From: AP-15 sp963799085
GTDB taxonomy: Bacteria; Pseudomonadota; Alphaproteobacteria; ATCC43930; CGMCC-115725
Assembly (NCBI GenBank): GCA_963799085.1
Contig: CAWCWA010000008.1
Location: 1-64,000 of the forward strand
Direction: 5' to 3'
Length of the DNA: 64,000 nucleotides
Both the position numbers and the translations under genes were made by a program. The notes under the pieces were generated by a model. It saw nothing but the letters and a program-made list of their open reading frames with translations, did no database searches and was not told the origin of the DNA. This document shows positions 9,344-17,186 of the stretch, piece by piece (position 1 is the first letter of the stretch; each line of letters opens with the position of its first letter).

Positions 9344-9987
9344 AACGCCTTGGCCGTGGTGCCGGTCAGCAGATCGGCCTTGCGGTTGAGGGCGGCAATC
9401 AGGCCGTCGACACCTTGCGACCTGATGATCCCGGCGAATTCGGACCGCCGCGTCGCCAGCTCGCTGATAGTGCCGTCGAGGTAGATGTCCGAAATCAGCC
9501 AGGTGTCGCCGGCCCGCCGCATCAGGTAGTCGACCTTCACCGGCTCGCCGTTCGCCTTGACGATGCGGCTGCGGACGAGCATGCCCGATGGCGCCGGCTC
9601 CTCGTTGGTCACCTGCAACTGCTGCCCCGAGTAGCTGTCGAAGCGGTCGGCATAGATCGCCGAGATGTAGCGGCCGAAGCTTTCGATCAACTGTTGGCGT
9701 TGCGCCTCGCTGAGGCTCGTCCAGGCCGGACCGACCGAGAGCCGGGTCATCGTCGGCAAATCGAAGCTGCGGCGGATGACCGGCTCCAGTTGTGCAAAGC
9801 GCCCGCTTTGCCCGAGATTACGGCCGTTCTTCATCGTGTTGAGCAGCGTGTCGTAGAGCCCCTGAACTACCGCACCGCCGCCCTCCGGCAACGCGACGGC
9901 TTGGTAGGGAAGAGCGGAAAGCGCCAGCAGCGCGACCAAGCCCGCCGCCTTGCGCGACAGCTGCCTAGTTTTCAGTATCTTAAACAT
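9340..9987 (-). CDS. hpnM: HpnM/MlaC-family periplasmic lipid-binding protein
   Basis: This 215-residue exported protein has an N-terminal signal peptide (basic start, then GLVALLALSALPYQAVA). The body fits the MlaC/Ttg2D family of periplasmic phospholipid carriers, and especially the HpnM subgroup found with hopanoid biosynthesis genes. Supporting segments are GRFAQLEPVIRRSFDLPTMTRLSVGP, SFGRYISAIYADRFDSYSG and, near the C-terminus, YLDGTISELATRRSEF. The last is characteristic of HpnM-like members and is followed by a loop absent from short MlaC proteins. It probably moves a lipid such as a hopanoid between the inner and outer membranes. No mlaD/E/F genes flank it. It stands alone, convergent with the sterol-desaturase-like gene, which would fit an outer-membrane lipid theme but is only suggestive. 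Confidence 0.78.
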   Translation of the reverse strand: MFKILKTRQLSRKAAGLVALLALSALPYQAVALPEGGGAVVQGLYDTLLNTMKNGRNLGQSGRFAQLEPVIRRSFDLPTMTRLSVGPAWTSLSEAQRQQLIESFGRYISAIYADRFDSYSGQQLQVTNEEPAPSGMLVRSRIVKANGEPVKVDYLMRRAGDTWLISDIYLDGTISELATRRSEFAGIIRSQGVDGLIAALNRKADLLTGTTAKAF

Positions 9988-10194
9988 GACGGATCTCGAA
10001 TTGTCTCCTGCTTAGCCTGCTTAGCTAGATGCGTGGCGATCGGAACCTTTCAACCGCATGGCTGCACTGCAACAATTCATCGAGATGTGTGAAGCGCCAC
10101 ACTTGAGTAAACAACAATCGAGATTACAGCAGCTCGGCCAGCTCTCTAAGGTCGGGCATCTTGCCCCGAGCCTGCTAACAAAACGTTGCTGCGC

Positions 10195-10713
10195 TTACCG
10201 ATAGACGAGCACCGGGATCGTCGAGTGGGTCAGCACCTTGACCGTCTCGCTGCCGAGCACGACCGCGACGACGCCGCGGCGCCCATGCGAGGCCATCACT
10301 ATCAGGTCGCAGCCATTGGCTGCCGCGGCATCAATAATCCCCTGAAAGATATGGTCATTTTCGGTGTGGACCGTGTCGCAGCTTAGGCCCGCCGCTTGCG
10401 CCGCCTCGGCGACGCCGGAGAGTGCGGCGGCGGCGAACGCAGCCGCCCGTTCGACGTAATCCTCTCGCGAATAGGCGAGCTGGCCCGGGGCGACCGCCAG
10501 CGGCGCAAATGGCTCGGTGACCGTGACTGCCGTGACCTTGGCGCCGATTTGCTTGGCAAGTGCGACGCCGTGCTCGACCGCCTTCGCCGCGAGTGCCGAA
10601 CCGTCGGTCGGGATCAGGATGTTCCGGTACAGAAGCAGCCCCTTTTGGCCTAAGGTTGCGGGTCGCGGGCCCGTCGGCGACCGGCTTTCGCCGACCCTGT
10701 CATTGTGCGCCAA
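10195..10713 (-). CDS. universal stress protein, UspA family
   Basis: A single Usp domain of about 145 residues. It begins LLYRNILIPTDGSALAAKAVEHG and ends GCDLIVMASHGRRGVVAVVLGSETVKVLTHSTIPVLVYR. The C-terminal GRRGVVAVVLGSETVKVLTHS matches the ATP-binding G-2x-G-9x-G(S/T) motif of the nucleotide-binding Usp subclass. The reported start is a TTG at 10713, which leaves about 25 residues before the domain. No ATG or GTG lies closer in frame, so the start is uncertain. The gene is divergent from ftsH with about 120 bases between them, so both promoters share this spacer. The pairing of a Usp with a protease gene suggests stress response. Confidence 0.85.
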   Translation of the reverse strand: MAHNDRVGESRSPTGPRPATLGQKGLLLYRNILIPTDGSALAAKAVEHGVALAKQIGAKVTAVTVTEPFAPLAVAPGQLAYSREDYVERAAAFAAAALSGVAEAAQAAGLSCDTVHTENDHIFQGIIDAAAANGCDLIVMASHGRRGVVAVVLGSETVKVLTHSTIPVLVYR

Positions 10714-10834
10714 GCTCGAGCCGGGTCAAGGAGGTCGAGGTCGGCTTATTATGCGGTGAAGGGCGTTGCGCCGCGCCGACTGCCGCCGTTCAATGCTGAC
10801 GGGATCGCGCGGCAACAGCGCTGGGACGAATGCG

Positions 10835-12727
10835 ATGGACAAGAAGACTCACATCAACTTCTGGTACGTGGTCGCCGCGGTGCTCGGCATGCTGCTGATC
10901 CAGAGCCTTTATCTCGACAGCACCAAACTCACGCCGATCCCGTACAGCCGGTTTCAAAGCCTGCTGAACGAAAACAAGATCGCCGAGGTCGCGATCAGCC
11001 AGGACCGGATCAGCGGCACGCTGAAGGAGGCGCAACCCGACGGGCTGAAGGATTTCGTGACCACCCGCGTCGATCCCGATCTCGCGCAAAGTCTCGACAA
11101 ACATAGTGTGGTCTATAGCGGCGTCATCGAGAGCCATTTGGTTCGCGACCTGCTGTCGTGGATTCTGCCGGCGGCCTTTTTCGTGGGAATCTGGATGTTC
11201 GCGATCCGCCGTCTGGGGCAGGGCGGGCTCGGCGGCATGATGACCATCGGCAAGAGCCGGGCCAAGGTCTATGTCGAGAAGGAGACCAAGGTGACCTTCG
11301 CCGATGTCGCGGGCGTCGACGAGGCCAAGGACGAACTCGCCGAGATCGTCAATTTTCTGAAAGACCCAGCCACTTACGGCCGGCTTGGCGGGCGACCGCC
11401 AAAAGGCGTGTTGCTGGTCGGCCCGCCGGGAACCGGCAAGACCTTGCTCGCCCGCGCCGTCGCCGGCGAGGCCGGGGTGCCGTTCTTTTCGATTTCGGGC
11501 TCGGAATTCGTCGAGATGTTTGTCGGCGTCGGCGCGGCGCGGGTGCGCGATCTCTTTGATCAGGCGCGCCAGCATGCCCCGGCGATCATCTTCATCGACG
11601 AACTCGACGCGCTCGGCCGCGTCCGCGGCGCCTATGGCGTCGGCGGCCAGGACGAAAAGGACCAGACGCTTGAACCAGCTTCTGGCGGAGCTCGACGGCT
11701 TCGACCCGTCTAGCGGCCTGGTGCTGCTCGCCGCCACCAACCGGCCGGAAATCCTCGATCCCGCATTGCTGCGGGCCGGCCGCTTCGACCGCCAAGTGCT
11801 GGTCGACCGCCCGGACAAGCGGGGCCGCGAGCAGATCCTCGCGGTGCATTTGAAGAAGGCGCAAGCTCGCCGCCGACGTCGATGCCGGAGGAGATCGCCG
11901 CGCTGACGCCGGGCTTCACCGGCGCCGATCTGGCGAATTTGGTCAACGAGGCGACCTTGCTCGCCACCCGGCGCAACGCCGACGCGGTAACGATGGACGA
12001 CTTCACCAACGCCATCGAGCGCATCGTCGCCGGCCTCGAAAAACGCAACCGCCTGCTCAATCCGATGGAACGGCGGGTCGTCGCCTATCACGAGCTGGGC
12101 CATACGATCGTTGCGCTCGCTCTGCCGGGCACCGACACCGTGCACAAGGTGTCGATCATACCGCGCGGCGTCGGCGCGCTTGGTTATACGATCCAGCGGC
12201 CGATTGAAGACCGCTACCTGATGACCCGCGCCGAACTCGAGCGCAAGATGTCGGCGCTCCTCGGCGGCCGCGCCTCCGAGCAGCTGGTGTTCGCCGAGAT
12301 TTCGACCGGGGCGGCCGACGATCTGGCGCGCACGACGGACATCGCCCGCGCGATGGTCCTACGTTACGGGATGAGCGAGGCTCTCGGCAATGTCGCCTAT
12401 GATCGCGACCGTTCGCCCTTTCTGCAGCCGAGCTACCCCGTCCCGCAGGAGCGGGTCTACAGCGACGAGACCGCGCATGCCGTAGACGACGCCGTGCGCG
12501 GTCTTGTAGATCGAGCGTTCGCCCAGGCCTACGCCATCCTGCAGCGCAACCGCGCACTGCTGGACCGGACCGCCGCAAACTTGCTCGAAACCGAGACGCT
12601 GGACGAAGACAGTATCAAGGAGTTGAAGCGGGCCATCATCCCGATGCCGGCTTCGGCGTCCCCCGGAAGCGAAGGCGTGCTGCCGGCTCACGCCTTCGCT
12701 GCGGCAGGAAGGGTTCAGACGGAGTAG
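10835..12727 (+). CDS. ftsH: ATP-dependent zinc metalloprotease FtsH, three apparent one-base insertions
   Basis: FtsH degrades misassembled membrane proteins and short-lived regulators at the inner membrane. From ATG 10835: a transmembrane helix (FWYVVAAVLGMLLIQSLYL), a periplasmic region, a second helix (SWILPAAFFVGIWMFAI), then the AAA core with Walker A GPPGTGKT, Walker B IIFIDELDALG, the SRH region with ATNRPEILDPALLRAGRFDR, and the zinc site HELGH. Frame breaks lie near 11670, 11862 and 11887. Deleting one base at each restores TLNQLLAELDGF, KKAKLAADVDA and AEEIAALTPGFTGADL. The natural C-terminus seems to be lost. After IIPMP the frame runs into a GC-rich hairpin and stops inside a glnA fragment, so the last 25 or so residues are not FtsH-like. 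It could be a second FtsH paralogue; identity as FtsH family is secure. Confidence 0.9.
12668..12700. terminator. perfect 12-bp stem-loop
   Basis: Positions 12668-12679 and 12689-12700 are perfect reverse complements (AGCGAAGGCGTG and CACGCCTTCGCT) with a nine-base loop. There is no T-run on either side. It lies inside the 3' end of the ftsH frame and just downstream, on the minus strand, of the stop codon of the glnA remnant. It is best read as the terminator-type hairpin that originally followed that glnA copy. A role in ftsH termination is also possible. Confidence 0.5.
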
Positions 12728-12822
12728 TACATCTGGAATTCGACCGGGTGGGGGGTGTGCTCGAAATTGTACACCTCCTCCCATTTCAATTCGATAGGCC
12801 TCGCGCAGCGAGCCGAAAACGG
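12715..12822 (-). pseudogene. glnA 3'-end remnant (distal duplicate)
   Basis: The first 45 bases from the stop codon at 12715 are identical to the end of intact glnA at 14149. The next stretch matches with mostly synonymous differences (minus-strand reading VYNFEHTPHPVEF against VYHFEHTPHPVEF). After about 80 bases it skips roughly 70 bases of glnA and resumes with the SLREA codons near 12800-12822. A frame break lies near 12795. It is a non-coding scrap of a glnA-like gene, in the same orientation as glnA. The divergence indicates it came from a related but different glnA, as expected for an att-like end carried by an integrated element or for a decayed second glutamine synthetase. Confidence 0.75.
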
Positions 12823-12882
12823 ATCGAAGCACGCTTTGGTCAAGGAGATCGAGAAATCCGGTCGCAAGGCCCAGAGTCTTTG

Positions 12883-13143
12883 CTATTTCAAAGCTGCGAC
12901 TATCATCTGGCCGATCGCCCCAAGCGCAGCAGCCGCGGCTGCCCATGCAGCAAACTTCGCAGCCCTTGCCGCTTCCTGTGTGGCAGTCGCTTGCACCATC
13001 GCAGCTTGGGCGGCGATCCGCGCAAAATCTCCCTGGATCCGCGCCGTGTCCCGAATGGCCTCTCGGCTTGACCGGGCCAGAGACGCATCAAGCGCCTCTC
13101 GGCTGATCTCGCGTGGATCATGGTCCGAGGACGACAAGCGCAT
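12883..13143 (-). CDS. small alanine-rich protein with C-terminal membrane segment
   Basis: An 86-residue ORF not recognised as a known family. The N-terminal half is polar and helical (SREALDASLARSSREAIRD). The middle is alanine-rich and the end AAWAAAAAALGAIGQMIVAAL could be a single membrane helix. It starts six bases after the stop of the 58-codon gene upstream on the same strand, so the two are probably cotranscribed. It sits inside the 1.4 kb segment bracketed by glnA 3' ends. Alanine-rich composition can arise by chance in GC-rich DNA, so the gene is plausible rather than proven. A holin-like, phage-related or toxin-like role is only speculation from size and topology. Confidence 0.45.
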   Translation of the reverse strand: MRLSSSDHDPREISREALDASLARSSREAIRDTARIQGDFARIAAQAAMVQATATQEAARAAKFAAWAAAAAALGAIGQMIVAALK

Positions 13144-13149
13144 ACCCCA

Positions 13150-13326
13150 TCATCTACGCTGTCGGCGCGATTGACGATATTCCTGGAGTTCTGTCCAAGC
13201 GTCGTACGAAGCAAAAGTGAGCCTAGTTAGAAGGGCCGTATCGATCCCGAATTGCTTCGCGTTGACTACCTTAAAGCGGGTTCTCTCGAGCCGCGCCTCC
13301 AATTCCTTCGCAGGACCGTCTGACAT
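13150..13326 (-). CDS. small hypothetical protein, 58 residues
   Basis: Found by direct translation of the minus strand: ATG at 13326, stop at 13150. The product begins MSDGPAKELEARLERTRFKV and ends in a basic tail RQSRRQRR. It contains no membrane segment and is mixed-charge, suggesting a soluble helical protein. The stop lies six bases before the ATG of the 86-residue gene, a typical operon spacing. Composition is less GC-rich than the flanking chromosome. No family recognised. Pairing of a small soluble basic protein with a small membrane-type protein on an insertion would be compatible with a toxin-antitoxin or phage cargo module, but nothing in the sequence proves this. Confidence 0.45.
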   Translation of the reverse strand: MSDGPAKELEARLERTRFKVVNAKQFGIDTALLTRLTFASYDAWTELQEYRQSRRQRR

Positions 13327-13410
13327 TTCCGCCGCTACTCGTTTGTTGGCAGCCGAACTTTAGCACGGGCAAGAGGCGAAAAGTGCTGCAAAAAACTCCA
13401 CTGTCGATTT

Positions 13411-13917
13411 TCACAACGGGAGCCACGTTAACGTCTCGCATGGCTCCATCCTCTTGCAGGAAGCAGGCAGACAACCTCTATAGCAAGCCGAATTAGCCGT
13501 TCTGTCGTTACTATGCGCGAAGGTGCAATTCCATTCGCAGGCCCGCACGGATTCGATTCGGCTTTCGGCAGTGCAAAGTTGGAGGTCGGCTTTGCCTCTA
13601 TTCATAACTGTGAGCAATTGAGAAAAGTCCACGGTGCGAATAGGAGAGAATAAGCCCTTCGCCATCAGGTAGGAAAAAATGCGCTCACGATCACTCCGTG
13701 CCTTTTCCGTAATCGACGACATCCACTTTGCAGCCTCTCCATAATGGGGTGGCGGGTGGGCTTTGGCATACTCCAACTCATAGTCTAGCGCTCCAAGACA
13801 GTAACCGGCTCTGATCTCGGTATCGCTGAGCGCCTGTGCAAACAACGGAGACCGGGGTACGCATAGAAGCGCCAGCAGCGATAAAGGCAAAAAAGCCGTT
13901 CTCAAAGCGCGTCGCAT
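13411..13917 (-). CDS. secreted cysteine-containing hypothetical protein
   Basis: Start chosen at ATG 13917 because it gives a textbook signal peptide (MRRALRTAFLPLSLLALLCV ending SPLFAQA); the longer ATG at 14001 adds an unlikely basic leader. The mature protein is about 140 residues. It has cysteines in AGYCLGALDYE, LQLCTAES, RACEWNCTF and a C-terminal cluster SACYRGCLPASC, so it is probably disulfide-bonded in the periplasm or outside the cell. No known domain recognised. It belongs to the lower-GC segment between the two glnA ends. About 230 bases upstream (13918-14148) are free of genes and precede the 3' end of glnA. Confidence 0.6.
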   Translation of the reverse strand: MRRALRTAFLPLSLLALLCVPRSPLFAQALSDTEIRAGYCLGALDYELEYAKAHPPPHYGEAAKWMSSITEKARSDRERIFSYLMAKGLFSPIRTVDFSQLLTVMNRGKADLQLCTAESRIESVRACEWNCTFAHSNDRTANSACYRGCLPASCKRMEPCETLTWLPL

Positions 13918-14148
13918 CGTGCACCGGATTTCGCGCCTGGTGAGGCGCTGATGCCCTCCCACCGAATCCCAGTCGGATAGGAGGAAACGCCGACAGCGCA
14001 AGCCTTACAGATAAGCTATCGAGCACAATCTCAATGACAATACAACGACTTCAAGCGCGCCGACCGTCGATATAGTGGGAGCTTGGCGTGAACTCGGAGC
14101 CCTCAGCTGCCTCGGCCGCTTGTGGGCTTTGCAGTCAGCAGACGCGTC

Positions 14149-15561
14149 TCAGACGGAGTAGTACATCTGGAATTCGACCGGGTGGGGGGTGTGTTCGAAG
14201 TGGTAGACCTCCTCCCATTTGAGTTCGAGATAGGCCTCGATCTGGTCGCGGTTGAAGACGTCGCCCTTCAACAGGAAGGCGTGGTCGGCGGCGAGTTCGC
14301 CCAAGGCCTCGCGCAACGAGCCGCACACGGTGGGCACGTCCTTCAATTCCTCGGGCGGCAGATCGTAGAGGTTCTTGTCCATCGGGTCGCCCGGGTGGAT
14401 CTTGTTCTGGATGCCGTCGAGCCCGGCCATCAGCATGGCGGCAAAGCCGAGATAGGGGTTGGCGGCGGGGTCGGGATAGCGCACCTCGACGCGTTTGCCC
14501 TTGGGGCTGGCGGTGTAGGGGATGCGGCAGGAGGCCGAGCGGTTGCGCGAGGAATAGGCCAAGAGCACCGGCGCCTCGAAGCCCGGGATCAGCCTTTTGT
14601 AGCTGTTCGTCGTGGGATTGGTGAAGGCGTTGATCGCCTTGGCGTGACGGATGATGCCGCCGATGTAGTAGAGCGCGGTCTCGCTGAGATCGGCGTAGAG
14701 GTTGCCGGCAAAGGCGGTGTTCTCGCCCTTCCACAAGGACTGGTGGACATGCATGCCCGAGCCGTTGTCGCCCATGATCGGCTTGGGCATGAAGGTGGCG
14801 GTCTTGCCGTATTGCTGGGCCACGTTGTGCACGACGTATTTGTAGATCTGCATGTTGTCGGCGGTGTCGACCAGGGTCGAGAACTCGAAGCCGAGCTCGG
14901 CCTGGGAGGGCGCCACTTCATGGTGGTGCTTTTCCACCTTGAGCCCCATGTCGAACATGACCGAGAGCATCTCGGCCCGGAGATCGGATTGGCCGTCGAC
15001 CGGCGGCACCGGGAAATAGCCGCCCTTGATCGGCGGCCGGTGGCCGGGATTGCCGTCGGCCACCTCCTTGCCCGAGACCCACGGCCCCTCCTCGCTGTCG
15101 ATCGCGTACATCGCGCCGTTCATGCCGGCCGCATAGCGCACGTCGTCGAAGATGAAGAACTCCGCCTCCGGCCCGAAAAACGCCTTGTCGCCGATCCCGG
15201 TCGAAATCAGGTACTGCTCGGCCTTCTTCGCCGTCGAGCGCGGGTCGCGGCCGTAGGGCTGGCCGCTCATCGGCTCGTGCACGTCGCAAAAGATGATCAG
15301 CGAGGGCTGGGCGGCAAACGGGTCCAACACCGCGGTCGCGCAATCGGGTACCAGCATCATGTCGGAATCGTTGATCGCCTTCCACCCGGCAATCGACGAG
15401 CCGTCGAACATCACCCCCTCGGAGAGAAAATCGGCGCTGATCGTGCGCAGGTGATGCGCCAGATGCTGCCACTTGCCGCGCGGGTCGGTAAACCGGAAGT
15501 CGACATACTTGACCTCGTGCTCCTTCAGCAGCGCCATCACTTTATCGGTCTCGGACATCAC
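14149..15561 (-). CDS. glnA: glutamine synthetase type I
   Basis: Glutamine synthetase joins ammonia to glutamate with ATP and is the entry point of nitrogen assimilation; type I enzymes are dodecamers. The 470-residue length is standard. Seen in order: VKYVDFRFTDPRGKWQH, the FDGSSIAGW N-terminal signature, FGPEAEFFIFD metal ligands, KVEKHHHEVAPSQAELGFEF (the ATP-side segment), NGSGMHVHQSLW and NRSASCRIP. Near the C-terminus NLYDLPPEE carries the tyrosine that adenylyltransferase GlnE modifies, so the enzyme should be under GlnE/PII control. No glnB lies upstream, unlike the usual alphaproteobacterial glnB-glnA pair. Its final 90 bases are duplicated at 12715, and the 1.4 kb between the copies carries small unknown genes. 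Confidence 0.96.
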   Translation of the reverse strand: MMSETDKVMALLKEHEVKYVDFRFTDPRGKWQHLAHHLRTISADFLSEGVMFDGSSIAGWKAINDSDMMLVPDCATAVLDPFAAQPSLIIFCDVHEPMSGQPYGRDPRSTAKKAEQYLISTGIGDKAFFGPEAEFFIFDDVRYAAGMNGAMYAIDSEEGPWVSGKEVADGNPGHRPPIKGGYFPVPPVDGQSDLRAEMLSVMFDMGLKVEKHHHEVAPSQAELGFEFSTLVDTADNMQIYKYVVHNVAQQYGKTATFMPKPIMGDNGSGMHVHQSLWKGENTAFAGNLYADLSETALYYIGGIIRHAKAINAFTNPTTNSYKRLIPGFEAPVLLAYSSRNRSASCRIPYTASPKGKRVEVRYPDPAANPYLGFAAMLMAGLDGIQNKIHPGDPMDKNLYDLPPEELKDVPTVCGSLREALGELAADHAFLLKGDVFNRDQIEAYLELKWEEVYHFEHTPHPVEFQMYYSV

Positions 15562-15645
15562 TGGGTTCCATCGCTGGGGTCAAACGGCGCCGAGACAAGC
15601 CGGCCTTCGCCTGCCGGAACCATCGCTCGGACGCCAATCGGCTTC

Positions 15646-15675
15646 ACGAAAAAGCCTTTCCGCAGCAACTGTCAA
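15646..15675 (-). promoter_or_regulatory. possible glnA promoter
   Basis: On the minus strand upstream of glnA there is a perfect TTGACA at 15670-15675, followed after about 17 bases by a T-rich TTTTTC. This could be a sigma-70-type promoter about 90 bases upstream of the glnA start. The -10 box is poor. I did not find a clear sigma-54 GG-N10-GC element. Low-confidence prediction. Confidence 0.25.
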
Positions 15676-15728
15676 GGCCGCGGCCGAAGCCGTCTTCGAT
15701 CATGCTCCTCGGCTATTCCCGGTCGCGA

Positions 15729-17186
15729 CTAAGGCGCAGTGCGGCAAGCGGATTGGCGATCGCAGCACCCGCCATACGCGAGAGGGAAGCTTGCGGCCAT
15801 GCGCCAAGCCGGACCTTGTCGTGACCCGGCACATGGTTCGGCTCGGCTAGACGAGCGGCGATCTTTTCTTCGCCCTCGCGATCGATCGGGAACTAGGTGC
15901 AGGACCAGGGCGCGGATCAGGAAATCTTCGAAGCGGCGATATTCGTCGAGCGACAATTGCGGCTCGATACGGCCGTCGCACAGCGCCGACAAGAAACCAT
16001 CCTCGCCGGAGAAGTCATGCGTGAAGCCCTTTCCCCCGAAAAATGCCCGGCCGATCTGTACCGGTTTGAGCCCGGCAGCGCAGGCCAACAGCATCTCGGG
16101 CGAAGACAGTGATACCGCCCAATCGGCGTAGCGCAGGAGTTCCTCGATCGGCACCTCTTCGATCAGCCGCAGCCGCGCCTGATACGCTGCCGGCAAAGCC
16201 TTGCGCCACGCTCTAAGGTGCTGCATCGTCGCCGCTGCGCCGCCGTCGCCCCGCGGCATGGCGCGCGCTTCAACCGTGAAGACGATGCGGCGATCGGTGT
16301 GTTCGAGGATGCCGCCGATCAGCCGGCGGTAGACCGCGACCGCGGAGAGTTCGGGGAGCGGCGTCTCGATCAGGGCGAAATCGTCCGCCGCCTGGCCCAA
16401 CACCGCCACCACCTCCGGGCCCGGCCGGGCAAAGGGCGGTGGGGACAGCGTTTGCGAGCGGCGAGCCTGATTGCTGTCGCGCCGCAGCAGAAACCGCTGG
16501 TGCGCCTCGGCGCGAAAATTTTCATATCGAGGGCCTTGCTTGGGAAGACGGAGTGAGGAATACCAGTCGGGGTTCGAGAGTAGCGAGTGATTGGACAGCG
16601 GCGTGGCGCGCTCCTCGAAGAGGAAGCCGCTGCCGATGGAACAGCGTTCGACGGCAAAGAGGCGCAATCCGCGGCTGCGGCCTGCTTCCTGCAAGGCGCG
16701 GGCGGCGATTTTGCTGCCGCGGTGGACGACGGCATGTGAAAATGACCCGTCGCGGTCCAAGGTGCGGTGCCAGAAGTCGAGCCGATCGCAGGCGGCAGCC
16801 ATACACAACAGCAAGTCCTCGCGGTCCTGCGGCGCGGCAAAGGCGCGGTCGAAGATTTCCCGATCACTATTGGGGCCGACCGGGTCGGTCCAGCGGAGGA
16901 GGAGCCGCTGCAGCAGCTCGCTGCGGGCGCAGGCGAACACCTCGACGTCGCGATGCCGGTAATGAGCCAACTCGGCAGGCCGCATCGTGGTCAGGGGGCG
17001 CAGATATGGGTCGAGCGCGTTGCGGAGCGCGTGCTGGTCGCGGCCGTACTTGCGCCAGCTCCATCGAGGCTCGGTGTGCAGCCGCACGGCGCCCTTGGCG
17101 GCAAGAGCATGCAGCGGCGGGAAGCTGCGGCAGCCGAGTTGAGCGTCGTCGGCGACGAGGATGTAGGGGACCTTCAGCCGCCTCAT
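15729..17186 (-). CDS. capsular polysaccharide biosynthesis protein, Kps-like
   Basis: About 485 residues from ATG 17186 (MRRLKVPYILVADDAQL); the ORF is open further upstream, but that part overlaps the neighbouring gene and is not protein-like. The start overlaps the stop of the glycosyltransferase gene by ATGA. Segments AVLGQAADDFALIETP, TVEARAMPRGDGG, EEVPIEELLRYADWAVSLSSPEMLLACAAGLKPVQIG and FFGGKGFTHDF resemble the nucleotide-sugar-binding half of KpsC/KpsS-type capsule proteins, where a late E...G-KPV motif is followed by aromatic-glycine residues. The C-terminal 50 residues are arginine-rich and may reflect an altered stop. It probably builds or primes a surface polysaccharide at the inner membrane. 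Family-level call is moderate. Confidence 0.6.
   Translation of the reverse strand: MRRLKVPYILVADDAQLGCRSFPPLHALAAKGAVRLHTEPRWSWRKYGRDQHALRNALDPYLRPLTTMRPAELAHYRHRDVEVFACARSELLQRLLLRWTDPVGPNSDREIFDRAFAAPQDREDLLLCMAAACDRLDFWHRTLDRDGSFSHAVVHRGSKIAARALQEAGRSRGLRLFAVERCSIGSGFLFEERATPLSNHSLLSNPDWYSSLRLPKQGPRYENFRAEAHQRFLLRRDSNQARRSQTLSPPPFARPGPEVVAVLGQAADDFALIETPLPELSAVAVYRRLIGGILEHTDRRIVFTVEARAMPRGDGGAAATMQHLRAWRKALPAAYQARLRLIEEVPIEELLRYADWAVSLSSPEMLLACAAGLKPVQIGRAFFGGKGFTHDFSGEDGFLSALCDGRIEPQLSLDEYRRFEDFLIRALVLHLVPDRSRGRRKDRRSSSRAEPCAGSRQGPAWRMAASFPLAYGGCCDRQSACRTAP

Noticed and set aside
14122..15732. 536-residue plus-strand ORF opposite glnA
   Set aside because: It is exactly antisense to the strongly conserved glutamine synthetase and its product is His/Val/Gly-rich without motifs, as expected of a GC-rich shadow frame.
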